Of a stretch of DNA of 64,000 nucleotides, positions 41,788 through 49,980 are shown piece after piece. A program made the position numbers and the translations under genes. The notes under the pieces were generated by a model that worked only from the letters and a program-made list of their open reading frames with translations, did not search any database and was not told the origin of the DNA. Source of the stretch: Gammaproteobacteria bacterium (GTDB taxonomy: Bacteria; Pseudomonadota; Gammaproteobacteria; Xanthomonadales; SZUA-36); assembly GCA_021772915.1 (NCBI GenBank), contig JAJFLB010000045.1:1-64000 (forward strand), given 5' to 3'. How positions within the stretch are numbered: position 1 is the first letter of the stretch; every line of letters starts with the position of its first letter.

Positions 41788-42546
41788 ATGTCTCGTTGGA
41801 TGATTGAAAAAAGTGGAACTGGGATTGAGAAATCTGGTACTGGGATTGAAAAATCTGGAACTGGGATTGAAAAATCTGGTACTGGGATTGAGAAATCTGG
41901 TACTGGTATTCAAAAATACTTATTCGCGTTGTCACTAGCCTGTGTAACATTTGCGGCTCAGATCAGTGCTGCAGAAATTGCCCCTGGCGGTTTGATGCAA
42001 GTAGTAGCCGATCAAGGCCGAATTTCAGTTATGTGGGTCATAGATGGAAATACATTCGTGGGAAAGGCGTCGCAAACTGGAACACATACTCAACTCTCAC
42101 TGTTTGAGGTATCAGTTGGTTATAGCCCCTCCGTCGTTGACATCGCTGGTGGTGGTACCGGTACAGAAATCGCTGGTGGTGGAACAGGGTCACAGACCAA
42201 AATCGCCGGTGGTGGTACCGGTATTGAAATCGCTGGTGGTGGCACCGGTATAGAAATCGCTGGTGGCGGAACTGGTACAGAAATCGCTGGTGGCGGAACT
42301 GGTGCGAAAATTCAAATTGCTGGTGGTGGCACCGGAAGCGAAGCCGTATTTATCACCTTACCGAAGGGCATAGGTTTAGGAGTGGAAGTTTCCTTAGGTT
42401 GCCAGAAAGCATCTGTTTCGGTCTTGGACACAAACAGTGTGGAAGTTGTTACTTTCAACAATGTCCAGATTATGGGTGATACAGGCTTGTGTGACTCAGG
42501 CGATAACGGATTTGGTCCGCAGTTTGGAACTAATAAAGACAGGTAA
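41788..42546 (+). CDS. GTG-repeat protein with repeats on both sides of a membrane segment
   Basis: The 252-residue protein starts at an ATG ten bases after the DUF6502 stop, with GGAGAA upstream. Residues 6-40 are five 7-residue repeats of IEKSGTG. Residues about 41-61 form a hydrophobic signal or anchor segment (YLFALSLACVTFAAQISA). Residues about 119-183 contain seven IAGGGTG repeats, separated by short TE, IE or KIQ spacers. The remainder has two Cys (GCQK, GLCDS). An N-terminal repeat block ahead of a signal-like segment is odd. I know no function; the Gly/Thr-rich repeats could form a beta-solenoid or amyloid-like assembly. This is inference. Confidence 0.8.
   Translation: MSRWMIEKSGTGIEKSGTGIEKSGTGIEKSGTGIEKSGTGIQKYLFALSLACVTFAAQISAAEIAPGGLMQVVADQGRISVMWVIDGNTFVGKASQTGTHTQLSLFEVSVGYSPSVVDIAGGGTGTEIAGGGTGSQTKIAGGGTGIEIAGGGTGIEIAGGGTGTEIAGGGTGAKIQIAGGGTGSEAVFITLPKGIGLGVEVSLGCQKASVSVLDTNSVEVVTFNNVQIMGDTGLCDSGDNGFGPQFGTNKDR
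41803..41907 (+). repeat. Five 21-base coding tandem repeats (IEKSGTG)
   Basis: Five consecutive units of 21 bases, of the form ATTGARAAATCTGGTACTGGG with few changes, encode IEKSGTG. There are no spacers, so this is not a CRISPR array. Near identity at the DNA level suggests recent expansion. Confidence 0.9.
42142..42336 (+). repeat. Seven degenerate coding repeats (IAGGGTG)
   Basis: Seven copies of a unit reading ATCGCTGGTGGTGGTACCGGT with changes encode IAGGGTG, separated by two to four residues. They lie in the exported part of the same protein as the IEKSGTG repeats. Confidence 0.88.
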
Positions 42547-42623
42547 GAATCCGCTAAAAGGATAGTGTGTAGATTCGTTTTACACCAAGTATCCTCGGAT
42601 TAAGCGTGTTACCAACGAGAATG

Positions 42624-42650
42624 AATGCCCCTGCATTACGCAGGGGCATT
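42624..42650 (+). terminator. Intrinsic terminator after GTG-repeat gene
   Basis: AATGCCCCTGC and GCAGGGGCATT form a perfect 11-base stem with a 5-base loop, ending in TTTTCT. It ends the DUF6502/GTG-repeat operon. Confidence 0.88.
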
Positions 42651-42727
42651 TTCTACTCAAGAATGGATGCGTCGACGACGAAAACTCGATTGACCGTTAA
42701 CAAACTCGTGCTTGTCCGCAATCGTAG

Positions 42728-43081
42728 CTAACCAGGTGGCCAATCAAGCCGGCGCCCACCTAATAGGTGCAAGTGGATATGGAACACAGTTTGTCCCGCC
42801 ATTGCATTGCAATTCATCACGACCCTGTAGCCATCTTCGGCAATACCCTGCCCCGCTGCTATTTCACGTGCAGCAAGAAACAGTTTTCCAACTAACTCGG
42901 CATCTTGTGCCTGAATATCATTGATAGTCCGGATGTGAAGTTTTGGAATAATCAGAACATGTAGTGGCGCCTGAGGATTAACATCCCTGAACGCCAAAAC
43001 GTCGTCAGTCTCGTAAACTATATCTGCCGGGATTTCCCGGGAAATGATTTTGAGAAAAAGGTCTTCTGACACGATCGTCAC
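42728..43081 (-). CDS. HIT family (HinT-like) nucleotide hydrolase
   Basis: The 117-residue protein has the histidine triad in TVFHIHLHLLGGR, and LAFRDVNPQAPLHVLIIPK upstream. It resembles HinT purine nucleoside phosphoramidases of about 115 residues. It is a single gene, convergent with the GTG-repeat operon and divergent from the Ada-like gene. Confidence 0.92.
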   Translation of the reverse strand: MTIVSEDLFLKIISREIPADIVYETDDVLAFRDVNPQAPLHVLIIPKLHIRTINDIQAQDAELVGKLFLAAREIAAGQGIAEDGYRVVMNCNAMAGQTVFHIHLHLLGGRRLDWPPG

Positions 43082-43178
43082 CTGATTTTGATGTGTGGTA
43101 AAGCACTGATTACATCTGCTTGAGCAACTATAACAAGAATCGGGTGGTTATAACCCACTAAGCTTTTACAATACCCAT

Positions 43179-44012
43179 ATGACTTCTAATCGACATTACG
43201 AGCTAATCGCCAGGGCTTTGCATTGGCTTTGTGAGAATCAACAAACCCAACCGAGCCTGGATGAGTTGGCAAGCCACATTGGGCTCAGCCCTCATTACAC
43301 GCAACGTCTATTTCAAGAATGGGCAGGCGTGACCCCAAAGCAGTTTTTAAAATACCTGACGAAGGCGCAGGCACTGGAGCGTTTAAGGCGAGGTGGAACT
43401 GTTCTCGATACTGCCTTGTCCAGCGGGCTTTCTGGTCCTGGCAGACTGCATGATTTGATGATAACAACGCAGGCCATAACCCCGGGTGAGGCGAAACGCA
43501 AAGGGCTGGGCGTCGAAATGAGTTTTGGCCACGGAATGACACCTTTCGGTGAGGCGATGCTTGCCTGGACTGAAAAAGGCGTTTGTTTCCTTGGCTTTTG
43601 CCTCGAACATGGGAAAGAGCATAGTCAGTCCCAGCTGGTACACCAGTGGCCGGATGCAGACTTGCTCGAAGACACTAAACAAGCATGTAGCAAGTTGGCG
43701 GAAATTTTTGAGGTGGACCAACGGAAAGAACTAAAAATCTGGCTCAGGGGCAGCCCTTTCCAGCTCCAGGTCTGGGAGGCCCTTTTAAATATACCGGCAG
43801 GTACACATTGTACTTACGGACAACTGGCGACCATTTCCGGACACGTCGGTGCAAGTCGTGCAACCGGCTCAGCGGTTGGACGAAACCCAGTTTCGTGGCT
43901 CATTCCCTGTCATCGTGTAATTAACAGTCTTGGTACCCTGGGGGGATATCGCTGGGGCAGCAATACCAAGCAGGCCATGATTGGGTTTGAAGCTTCCACA
44001 GCTAGCGCCTGA
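43179..44012 (+). CDS. AraC-type domain fused to methylated-DNA-protein cysteine methyltransferase (Ada-like)
   Basis: The 277-residue protein has an N-terminal AraC helix-turn-helix (LDELASHIGLSPHYTQRLFQEW, GVTPKQFLKY). From about residue 180 it has an O6-alkylguanine-DNA alkyltransferase domain (SPFQLQVWEALLNIPAGTHCTYGQLA) with the acceptor Cys in IPCHRV at about residue 244. It lacks the zinc-binding Cys domain at the N terminus of full-length Ada, so it would not sense phosphotriester methylation in the same way. It repairs O6-methylguanine and may regulate transcription. Confidence 0.9.
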   Translation: MTSNRHYELIARALHWLCENQQTQPSLDELASHIGLSPHYTQRLFQEWAGVTPKQFLKYLTKAQALERLRRGGTVLDTALSSGLSGPGRLHDLMITTQAITPGEAKRKGLGVEMSFGHGMTPFGEAMLAWTEKGVCFLGFCLEHGKEHSQSQLVHQWPDADLLEDTKQACSKLAEIFEVDQRKELKIWLRGSPFQLQVWEALLNIPAGTHCTYGQLATISGHVGASRATGSAVGRNPVSWLIPCHRVINSLGTLGGYRWGSNTKQAMIGFEASTASA

Positions 44013-44033
44013 ACAGGCTAACCGCAAAAACTG

Positions 44034-44750
44034 TTACTCGAAAAGCTGCACGATCACATCATTGACGGAAAGATCCCCGGTGAGCATGGCTGTGATCTTA
44101 CGGGCGGCAATTGAGGGCTCGGGCTGTTCTATTGGATCTTCTGCATGAAAGACCTTGGCCCTGAAACCGGTACGCATGCTACCAGGGTTTATCCCTTTAA
44201 CAGTCACAGGCGTATTGCCCAGTTCCTCATCAAATTGTTTCACCAGCCCTGCGAGGGCAGACTTGCTGGTGCCATACGGACCCCAATATGCCCCTGAAAT
44301 TTTTTCCAGGTCCTCAAGGATGAAAAATAGACGGCCGTTTTGCGATGTCTTTAGCATGGGCAGACAGGCACAACTCAATAACCAGGGTGCATTCACATTT
44401 ACCTGCATGGATTTGAGCCATTGCCGCGGTTCAATTTGTTGTAGAGGTTGTAAGCCTTCAAATTCCACGGCGCAGTGAACCAGTGCTTGCAAACCCCCGA
44501 ATCCCGACTGAATTACTTCAGCGAGCTCATCGAACTCATCAATCCCTGCACCGGCCAGATCCAGTGGATAAAGTCCTGGCGGTGGGCCGCCCTGGGCAAC
44601 TATCCTGTCGCTTAAATCACCCAGTGCCCGACGGTTCTTATCAAGCAAGACCAAACCAGCGTTCTCGGCCGCACACGCCATTGCCAGCGCTGCACCAAGC
44701 CCACCAGCAGCGCCAGTGATCAGAATTGTCTTACCTGAAAGTCCCACCAT
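44034..44750 (-). CDS. Short-chain dehydrogenase/reductase (YciK-like) with altered catalytic Ser
   Basis: This is a 238-residue Rossmann protein with ILITGAAGGLGAALA at the N terminus and the YGTSK catalytic Tyr-Lys pair. It resembles YciK, an oxidoreductase of unknown substrate. The Ser normally found about 13 residues before the Tyr is not there: the segment reads FFILEDLEKISGAYWGPY, with Glu at that place. The enzyme may be weak or have changed chemistry. Confidence 0.8.
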   Translation of the reverse strand: MVGLSGKTILITGAAGGLGAALAMACAAENAGLVLLDKNRRALGDLSDRIVAQGGPPPGLYPLDLAGAGIDEFDELAEVIQSGFGGLQALVHCAVEFEGLQPLQQIEPRQWLKSMQVNVNAPWLLSCACLPMLKTSQNGRLFFILEDLEKISGAYWGPYGTSKSALAGLVKQFDEELGNTPVTVKGINPGSMRTGFRAKVFHAEDPIEQPEPSIAARKITAMLTGDLSVNDVIVQLFE

Positions 44751-44890
44751 CTACCCCAGAATATATCCCTAAGCTTTGCGAAAGTCGGGAGTATATTCTG
44801 AAGTGAGGGTTTGGTCGATCATTTGGAATACAAAGAGCATGAATTTCAATGCCCCTGTAACGCAGTTAAGGTTAGAATGTCTTCCTCCGA

Positions 44891-44967
44891 GCGCCCGTAG
44901 CTCAGTCGGATAGAGCACCAGATTCCTAATCTGGGGGCCACAGGTTCGAATCCTGTCGGGCGCGCCA
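44891..44967 (+). tRNA. tRNA-Arg (anticodon CCU)
   Basis: A complete cloverleaf of 77 bases including an encoded CCA. The acceptor arms are GCGCCCG / CGGGCGC, the anticodon stem is CCAGA/TCTGG with loop TTCCTAA (anticodon CCT at 44925-44927), and the T arm is CAGGTTCGAATCCTG. Genes for this tRNA are frequent integration targets for genomic islands; an AT-rich accessory stretch follows here. Confidence 0.95.
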
Positions 44968-45039
44968 AAACATAAAAGTCCGCTTCTGCGGCCTCTACTT
45001 ATTTCGTGTTCCGCATCAGGCACACATAATGAACTAATA

Positions 45040-45789
45040 TTAGTCCGTTACAGACTCGTGGATACAGTGTAACTCCCAATCAACCTCTGGGTCAGAGAAC
45101 GGGTTGTCTACCACCCTGAATCCCTTGCTCTCAACGACACTCTGAAGCGCCATATCGCTACGCTCAATCGTCATTGTCAGCACCTTGTATCTGTCAAATG
45201 GGAACGACGCGATGATGTCCTGCTCTCCCCCTTCGATATCCAGAGACAGGTAATCAATCACCGACGGTGCCCCTGCTTCATCGAGGATATCCACAAGCCG
45301 TCTCGTCTTCATCGTTACAAGCTTGCCGTGTTGCCAGTCTTTTTCATGCCACGTGGCAAGATTATCCTGGATGCCCCCATAGTAGCCCGCCAACCTGAAC
45401 TGAACCTCCCTCTCTTCAGGTGAGACTGGACACTGAAAGCACTGCGCCTTGCGGTTTCTGGTCAGTCTCGCGAAGAACTCGGGGTTGGGCTCAACACAAA
45501 TTCCCTTCCAGCCCAGCTTTTTCTCTAACATGAAGCAATTGCTGCTGCCAACTCCATCAGCCGCACCTACTTCAACAAAGAAGCCGCCACGCTTCCCTTT
45601 AAACACAGACTCAACCCATTTGTCCTGCAGAATTCCGGGGTCGGAGTGATAGGTAATTAGGTCTTTGTATCTGGCAATCCAATTCCTGTGTTGGGTTCTA
45701 TCAAGCTTGGTACCAGCGCCATTTCTGTAGGCCCAAACAAGGTTCTTCAGTGCATTTACACCGATTGCCAGTACCTTATGGATAGTCAT
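45040..45789 (-). CDS. FkbM family methyltransferase
   Basis: A 249-residue SAM-dependent methyltransferase-like protein with FFVEVGAADGVGSSNCFMLEKKLGWKG (cofactor loop) and a YLSLDIEGGEQDII motif. FkbM-type enzymes methylate sugars, polyketides or surface glycans. A TTAGGAAACAAAG ribosome-binding site precedes the ATG. It stands alone in an AT-rich stretch next to tRNA-Arg, consistent with acquisition by transfer. Confidence 0.85.
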   Translation of the reverse strand: MTIHKVLAIGVNALKNLVWAYRNGAGTKLDRTQHRNWIARYKDLITYHSDPGILQDKWVESVFKGKRGGFFVEVGAADGVGSSNCFMLEKKLGWKGICVEPNPEFFARLTRNRKAQCFQCPVSPEEREVQFRLAGYYGGIQDNLATWHEKDWQHGKLVTMKTRRLVDILDEAGAPSVIDYLSLDIEGGEQDIIASFPFDRYKVLTMTIERSDMALQSVVESKGFRVVDNPFSDPEVDWELHCIHESVTD

Positions 45790-46142
45790 CTTTGTTTCCT
45801 AAATTAGAAATAATTATCTCTTAATCATTTAGAAGGCCGATTTCTGGGTTATCACTCAATTTGTACTGAAATCTCATTATGTTCAGTCGCTTAACACTAA
45901 CTTCCATCTGGTTCCACTTGAACTAAAACTAGTCTCTGCTTATGGTGCAGTAGATGCCGTGCTACTTGGTTCTTATTTGCGATGACTAAGTTAGTCAGTC
46001 ATATGGTGTCGGACATTGCTAACCAATTTAATTCAAACGTTCTAGCCCACAATGTCGATTCTAAATAAACCGACACCAGGTAAAGGTGGTGTTGCCAAAT
46101 GTCATATCAAATACTCAGATTAAACTGTCGCGTTCGTCCTTT
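45790..46142. other. AT-rich intergenic region
   Basis: No gene, strong hairpin or tandem repeat was found in these 353 bases. Composition is clearly AT-rich. It contains the promoter of the FkbM gene and the end of the DUF6502 transcript. Confidence 0.4.
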
Positions 46143-47012
46143 TTACGTTGAACTTTGGAATTCATCTTCAAAATAGAACATGCTAATGCCAGCCGTTAAT
46201 TGGTTTGAAGTCTCATTCTTGTCTTCGTGCGAAGCAATAACATCCTTAGCCTTCATGTCAACACCATGTAGAAAGTTTGACATTACCGTTTGAAATTCAG
46301 GCATTCTTTTTTTGCTAATACTATATGTCCAACACCCACGTTGATAAAAAAGTGCTTCTTTGTCCGAAGCATTGCTAACATTGTGTGCGACCGTTGTTGC
46401 CAAGTTAGCAATTGCAGAAAACCCAATATCAATCATGTCCGTTTCTTCATCACTTAGGAAAATATAGTCTTCTCGAACCACTTCTAGTTTTCCCGTATTT
46501 ACATTTGTTTGAATGAACTTATTTTCAATGAGCCTCTGTAACATTGATCTTGCCGTCACCCCTCGAGCTGTAATAGCCTCCTCCACTAGCTTTTCAAAAC
46601 AAATTCCATCACCTGAAAAATCGAGGGGTACGGGTTTTTTAGTTCTTCTATCTGTGTATCTAGCATCGTTTATCCACAAATCCAGAACTTTGAAACCTGG
46701 CGTAAATCCTTTTAGAAAATTAGAATTTGAAAATAATGACTGACTTGAGTCGTGTAGGTTTCTAATCTTAGTGATCGTCCTTGTGTCAAGGTCCGTGATT
46801 GAAGCTAGCTTGGACAATGCAACATTCTTCCCCGGGGCCTCCAGTCGCAACTTTGCCTCAGCTTCTTCGACAAAGATGATCTGAATCATCTCCTGAAGCT
46901 TTTTGAGAGACATTTTTCCAATCAACAAACGGATCAACTTCCTGAAAACATTTTCGACAGCCCTTGGGAGAATCTCGATGTCTCGCAAGGTTGGGTTCTG
47001 GAGTAAGACCAT
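46143..47012 (-). CDS. DUF6502 family protein, copy 2
   Basis: The 289-residue protein is related to the one at 40923-41777. Parallel features are AVENVFRKLIRLLIG, FVEEAEAKL, ITDLDTRTITKIRN (a possible recognition helix), KVLDLWINDARY, RGCWTYSISKKRM and LTAGISMFYFED at the C terminus. The start follows AAGGAGGTTCCA, a strong ribosome-binding site. Unlike copy 1 it has no GTG-repeat partner. A dense palindromic operator array lies about 270 bases upstream, consistent with autoregulation by a DNA-binding protein. Function unknown. Confidence 0.75.
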   Translation of the reverse strand: MVLLQNPTLRDIEILPRAVENVFRKLIRLLIGKMSLKKLQEMIQIIFVEEAEAKLRLEAPGKNVALSKLASITDLDTRTITKIRNLHDSSQSLFSNSNFLKGFTPGFKVLDLWINDARYTDRRTKKPVPLDFSGDGICFEKLVEEAITARGVTARSMLQRLIENKFIQTNVNTGKLEVVREDYIFLSDEETDMIDIGFSAIANLATTVAHNVSNASDKEALFYQRGCWTYSISKKRMPEFQTVMSNFLHGVDMKAKDVIASHEDKNETSNQLTAGISMFYFEDEFQSST

Positions 47013-47451
47013 TGGAACCTCCTTTTTCTCTTAAAGCACAATTTCCAGATATAAAAACCACCATCTCTGACCAGGTTGGGAAGGCCTTGGTCACAATTCT
47101 GTGACTACCACACATAAGACAAAGCCCGGTCTGTTGTGCAGACCAGAACTTTGCCTCCCCCTCCCGCAAGAGATGTCGGACTCCCTTTTGGCTCGATAGT
47201 CGGTAACCCCCCGTTTTACCCTACCTGCCGTCCTTCATCGTTTGCTATTCGGGGTACCCTCCCCCTTTTGGATTTATTGCCATCTATGTCACTTAATGAC
47301 ATTAATGTCATAAATTGACATAAATGTCAATAGATTCTTGAAAAGAAAGTAGACTGGAATCTTTTTATATGGACCTGGTTCTTGTTATCTATCTGAATTT
47401 ATTAGATATTTATGGATTTATGAAAACTACCTTATTGACTGGTCCTGACTC
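47013..47451. other. Intergenic region with operator array
   Basis: There is no supportable gene. One minus-strand frame (to 47169) with several Cys overlaps the DUF6502 start in another frame and is not convincing. The right half holds the ATGTCA/TGACAT array described separately. Pyrimidine-rich stretches (CCCCC, TTTT) occur at 47150-47275. Confidence 0.45.
47286..47330. promoter_or_regulatory. Array of ATGTCA/TGACAT palindromic sites
   Basis: Half-sites alternate in orientation, starting at 47286, 47297, 47305, 47316 and 47324, with regular spacings of 11 and 8 bases. They form two perfect palindromes: TGACATTAATGTCA (47297-47310) and TTGACATAAATGTCAA (47315-47330). The repeat period of 19 bases suits cooperative dimer binding on one face. 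TTGACA inside could be a -35 box, so binding would block transcription toward DUF6502. Confidence 0.65.
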
Positions 47452-48333
47452 TCAAAAGCCCAGCATGACCATAACCCCGCCCAGTGTCAGGGATATTCCA
47501 ATCAGTTTGCGACGATTGATCTGCTCATTAAGTATCCACCAGGCCAAAATAACAATAAATGCGGTGTTTGTTGAATTGAGTACCGAGGCAACCGATGCAT
47601 CTATCAGCCGGTATCCTGCCATCCACAGGATTACTGCCAAATATGCACCCAAAAAGGACGCAAATACCACGGTACCCCAGGGCTGAGGCTGTCTGAAATT
47701 TTGAATCACACGCTGCCACTGCCCACGGACCAGCATATATATGATCATGCCGACAATTCCGCCGGTAAGGCGCAATCCAACAGTCCACAAAAAGGGTCTG
47801 TTTGCCAGTATCTCTTTTACCATGACGATCCCCACGGCCATCATGAACACAGAGATCACGGCGATTATTACGCCTTTTCTGACATTTTCCGCATTGATGG
47901 TCGACCGATGGCCGTACCAGGTTACGAGCACCACACCACCCATCACCATCAGGAAGCCGAGCCATTGCCAGGAACCGAATCGCTCCCCAAGGAACACTGT
48001 TGACAATAAAATCACGAAGGGACTGAACAAGCTCGCAACAATCCCCATACGGCTTGCTCCCATCAGATTAAGCGCTCTGAAATACAGGGTATCTGCCAGG
48101 GCAATGCCAATCAGGCCAGATGTAATTACTACGCCCAGTTCAGTGTAGGTGTAGGAGGGTGGGTTCAGACCGTCAAACAGGAATACGGTTGGGATCATGA
48201 GGGCAAATCCCAAGCAATTTTTGAACAGATTTAACTCGAAAGCAGGAAGCGTCTCGCCAGAACGGCGAAATAAAACAACAGCAAGCGCCCAGGCCAGTGC
48301 ACTGGACAGCGCAAAGACTTCACCCCAAGCCAT
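47452..48333 (-). CDS. EamA/DMT family transporter
   Basis: This 293-residue protein has ten predicted membrane helices in two EamA repeats: ALSSALAWALAVVLFRRSGE with GIALADTLYFRALNLMGASR in the first, VFASFLGAYLAVILWMAGYR with ASVASVLNSTNTAFIVILAWWIL in the second. These drug/metabolite transporters export amino acids or other small metabolites. It is a single gene; the substrate is unknown. Confidence 0.88.
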   Translation of the reverse strand: MAWGEVFALSSALAWALAVVLFRRSGETLPAFELNLFKNCLGFALMIPTVFLFDGLNPPSYTYTELGVVITSGLIGIALADTLYFRALNLMGASRMGIVASLFSPFVILLSTVFLGERFGSWQWLGFLMVMGGVVLVTWYGHRSTINAENVRKGVIIAVISVFMMAVGIVMVKEILANRPFLWTVGLRLTGGIVGMIIYMLVRGQWQRVIQNFRQPQPWGTVVFASFLGAYLAVILWMAGYRLIDASVASVLNSTNTAFIVILAWWILNEQINRRKLIGISLTLGGVMVMLGF

Positions 48334-48389
48334 AGGTCAACATGAGACAGATTGAATTCACGGCAATGTCTGTGTTCGGGGGCTGCACG

Positions 48390-48983
48390 TCACTCCTGCA
48401 CACTGGCTCGAATCAACAGGACTGGTTCCACCGGTACGTTTTCTGCATCAAGGTTTTCGTTGTATTCCGTTTCCACTTTTGCAATCGCTTCCAGCACTTC
48501 CAGTCCTGAAATGACATCACCAAATACGGTATAGCCCCAATTTTTTGAGCTCGGGTCCAGACTGGAATTATCGTTTACGTTGAAGTAAAACTGCCGCGTG
48601 GCCGAATGTGGGTCCTCGAATCGGGCCATGGCAATGGTGCCGGTGGTGTTTTGCAGACCATTGCCCGACTCATTGCAAACAGCTGCGTGCAGTGTTTTTT
48701 CCTCAATATCTTTGCTGTACCCACCACCCTGTACGACAAAACCCGGCATCACACGATGAAAAATCGTTCCGTCATATTCACCCTCCAGCACATAGCGTAA
48801 AAAATTATTGGTACTGGCGGGTGCACGCATGCGGTTCAGTTCCACCACAATCTCACCCATGCTGGTCTCCAGCTTTATGGATGGATACAAATTGTCCGGA
48901 AGTCTTTCCGGGGGGAAGCAATCCGGCCCGGCACCCCAGGAAATGGCCGGGACCAGTAATAACAAGACGTACTTCTTAATCAT
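48390..48983 (-). CDS. Periplasmic cyclophilin-type peptidyl-prolyl isomerase
   Basis: The 197-residue protein has a signal peptide (MIKKYVLLLLVPAISWGA) and a cyclophilin domain with FHRVMPGFVVQGGG, GTIAMAR and NWGYTVFGDVISGLEVLEAI. It isomerises prolyl bonds, assisting folding in the periplasm. The ATG at 48983 follows GGAGTATATCC; the frame extends to 49010 but without a better site. Confidence 0.9.
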   Translation of the reverse strand: MIKKYVLLLLVPAISWGAGPDCFPPERLPDNLYPSIKLETSMGEIVVELNRMRAPASTNNFLRYVLEGEYDGTIFHRVMPGFVVQGGGYSKDIEEKTLHAAVCNESGNGLQNTTGTIAMARFEDPHSATRQFYFNVNDNSSLDPSSKNWGYTVFGDVISGLEVLEAIAKVETEYNENLDAENVPVEPVLLIRASVQE

Positions 48984-49072
48984 GGATATACTCCGCGGAT
49001 ATACTTTCAATTGAAGGGATAATCTGGTTAGTATCTCTTGTATTTTCCCACAGCTTCAAGGAGCCCGTCATT

Positions 49073-49945
49073 TTGAATTTTCTGAAATCAGTATTCATCA
49101 GTGGGTTTATTACCTGGTTGGTCGTTGTGTCCAATTATTCCGGCATGCATTTGATCCAGGGCACAGAGCCAGTATTGTCCTGGCTTGGCCTGGCATTGGC
49201 CGCGCTGCCTCCGCTGATCTTCTTCATCAAGGCGTTCCTGTTTAAAACACCCAGAACTCCACGCCACCCGGTTGGGTACAGTGTGGTCAGCTCACTGGGT
49301 CTGGCCATGACCCTGGCAATGTCTTATCGCTACGGACCGGCAGGCGGCATTATACATATCTGGGCAGGTTCAACACTGATAGCCTGGTTTGCCTATTTGC
49401 GCTGGTATTCCGTGTTGGACAGGAGTGGTGCAAACCACCTCGGTGTGGGGGCACCACTACCCACTTTCCAATTAGAGGACACAGACACAAGTACTGTGTC
49501 TTCTGAAAGCTTCCGGGGGAAACCACACCTGTTGCTCTTTCATCGAGGTAACTGGTGCCCGTTTTGCACGGCGCAAATCACCGAACTCGCCGCCGCCTAC
49601 CGCCGACTTGAGGCTCTTGACATAGCCGTGGTGCTGATCAGCCCACAGTCGGTTGCAAAAAACAGCAATCTCGCGGCCCGTTTTGATGTGCCAATGAAGG
49701 TTTTGCGTGACCCACACAATGCAGCTGCAAAAAAACTGGGCATACTGCAAGCTTGGGGGACACCCATGGGCATGCAAATGCTCGGATATGAGTCTGATAC
49801 CGTGCTCCCCACCATCGTCGTCACAGACGCGGAGGGCAACATTGTCTTCACCGACCAGACCGACAATTATCGGATACGCCCCGAGCCGGAAGTTTTTGAG
49901 ACCATACTGGCAGACAAACTGACTCAGAATACTAATACAGACTGA
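49073..49945 (+). CDS. Membrane-anchored peroxiredoxin-like (AhpC/TSA) protein
   Basis: The 290-residue protein has three or four N-terminal membrane helices (SGFITWLVVVSNYSG, WLGLALAALPPLIFFIKAFL, HIWAGSTLIAWFAYLRW) and a C-terminal thioredoxin-fold domain with the active-site motif GNWCPFC. By family it reduces peroxides or acts as a thiol-disulfide enzyme, here probably tethered to the inner membrane. The start codon is TTG, preceded by AAGGAG at a good distance. It is divergent from the cyclophilin gene. Confidence 0.82.
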   Translation: MNFLKSVFISGFITWLVVVSNYSGMHLIQGTEPVLSWLGLALAALPPLIFFIKAFLFKTPRTPRHPVGYSVVSSLGLAMTLAMSYRYGPAGGIIHIWAGSTLIAWFAYLRWYSVLDRSGANHLGVGAPLPTFQLEDTDTSTVSSESFRGKPHLLLFHRGNWCPFCTAQITELAAAYRRLEALDIAVVLISPQSVAKNSNLAARFDVPMKVLRDPHNAAAKKLGILQAWGTPMGMQMLGYESDTVLPTIVVTDAEGNIVFTDQTDNYRIRPEPEVFETILADKLTQNTNTD

Positions 49946-49980
49946 AGCCGGGAATCTCTGCCAAGGCTATATGGTGAGTA

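Noticed and set aside
41803-42336. Possible CRISPR-like repeat array
   Set aside because: Repeats are directly adjacent or spaced by two to four codons, keep reading frame and encode IEKSGTG/IAGGGTG. There are no unique spacers of CRISPR size.
46858-47169. Minus-strand frame with several Cys upstream of DUF6502 copy 2
   Set aside because: It overlaps the well-supported DUF6502 start in another frame, has no good ribosome-binding site and no recognised metal-binding domain.
44891-47440. Intact integrative element at tRNA-Arg
   Set aside because: No integrase, no excisionase and no duplicated tRNA end were found.
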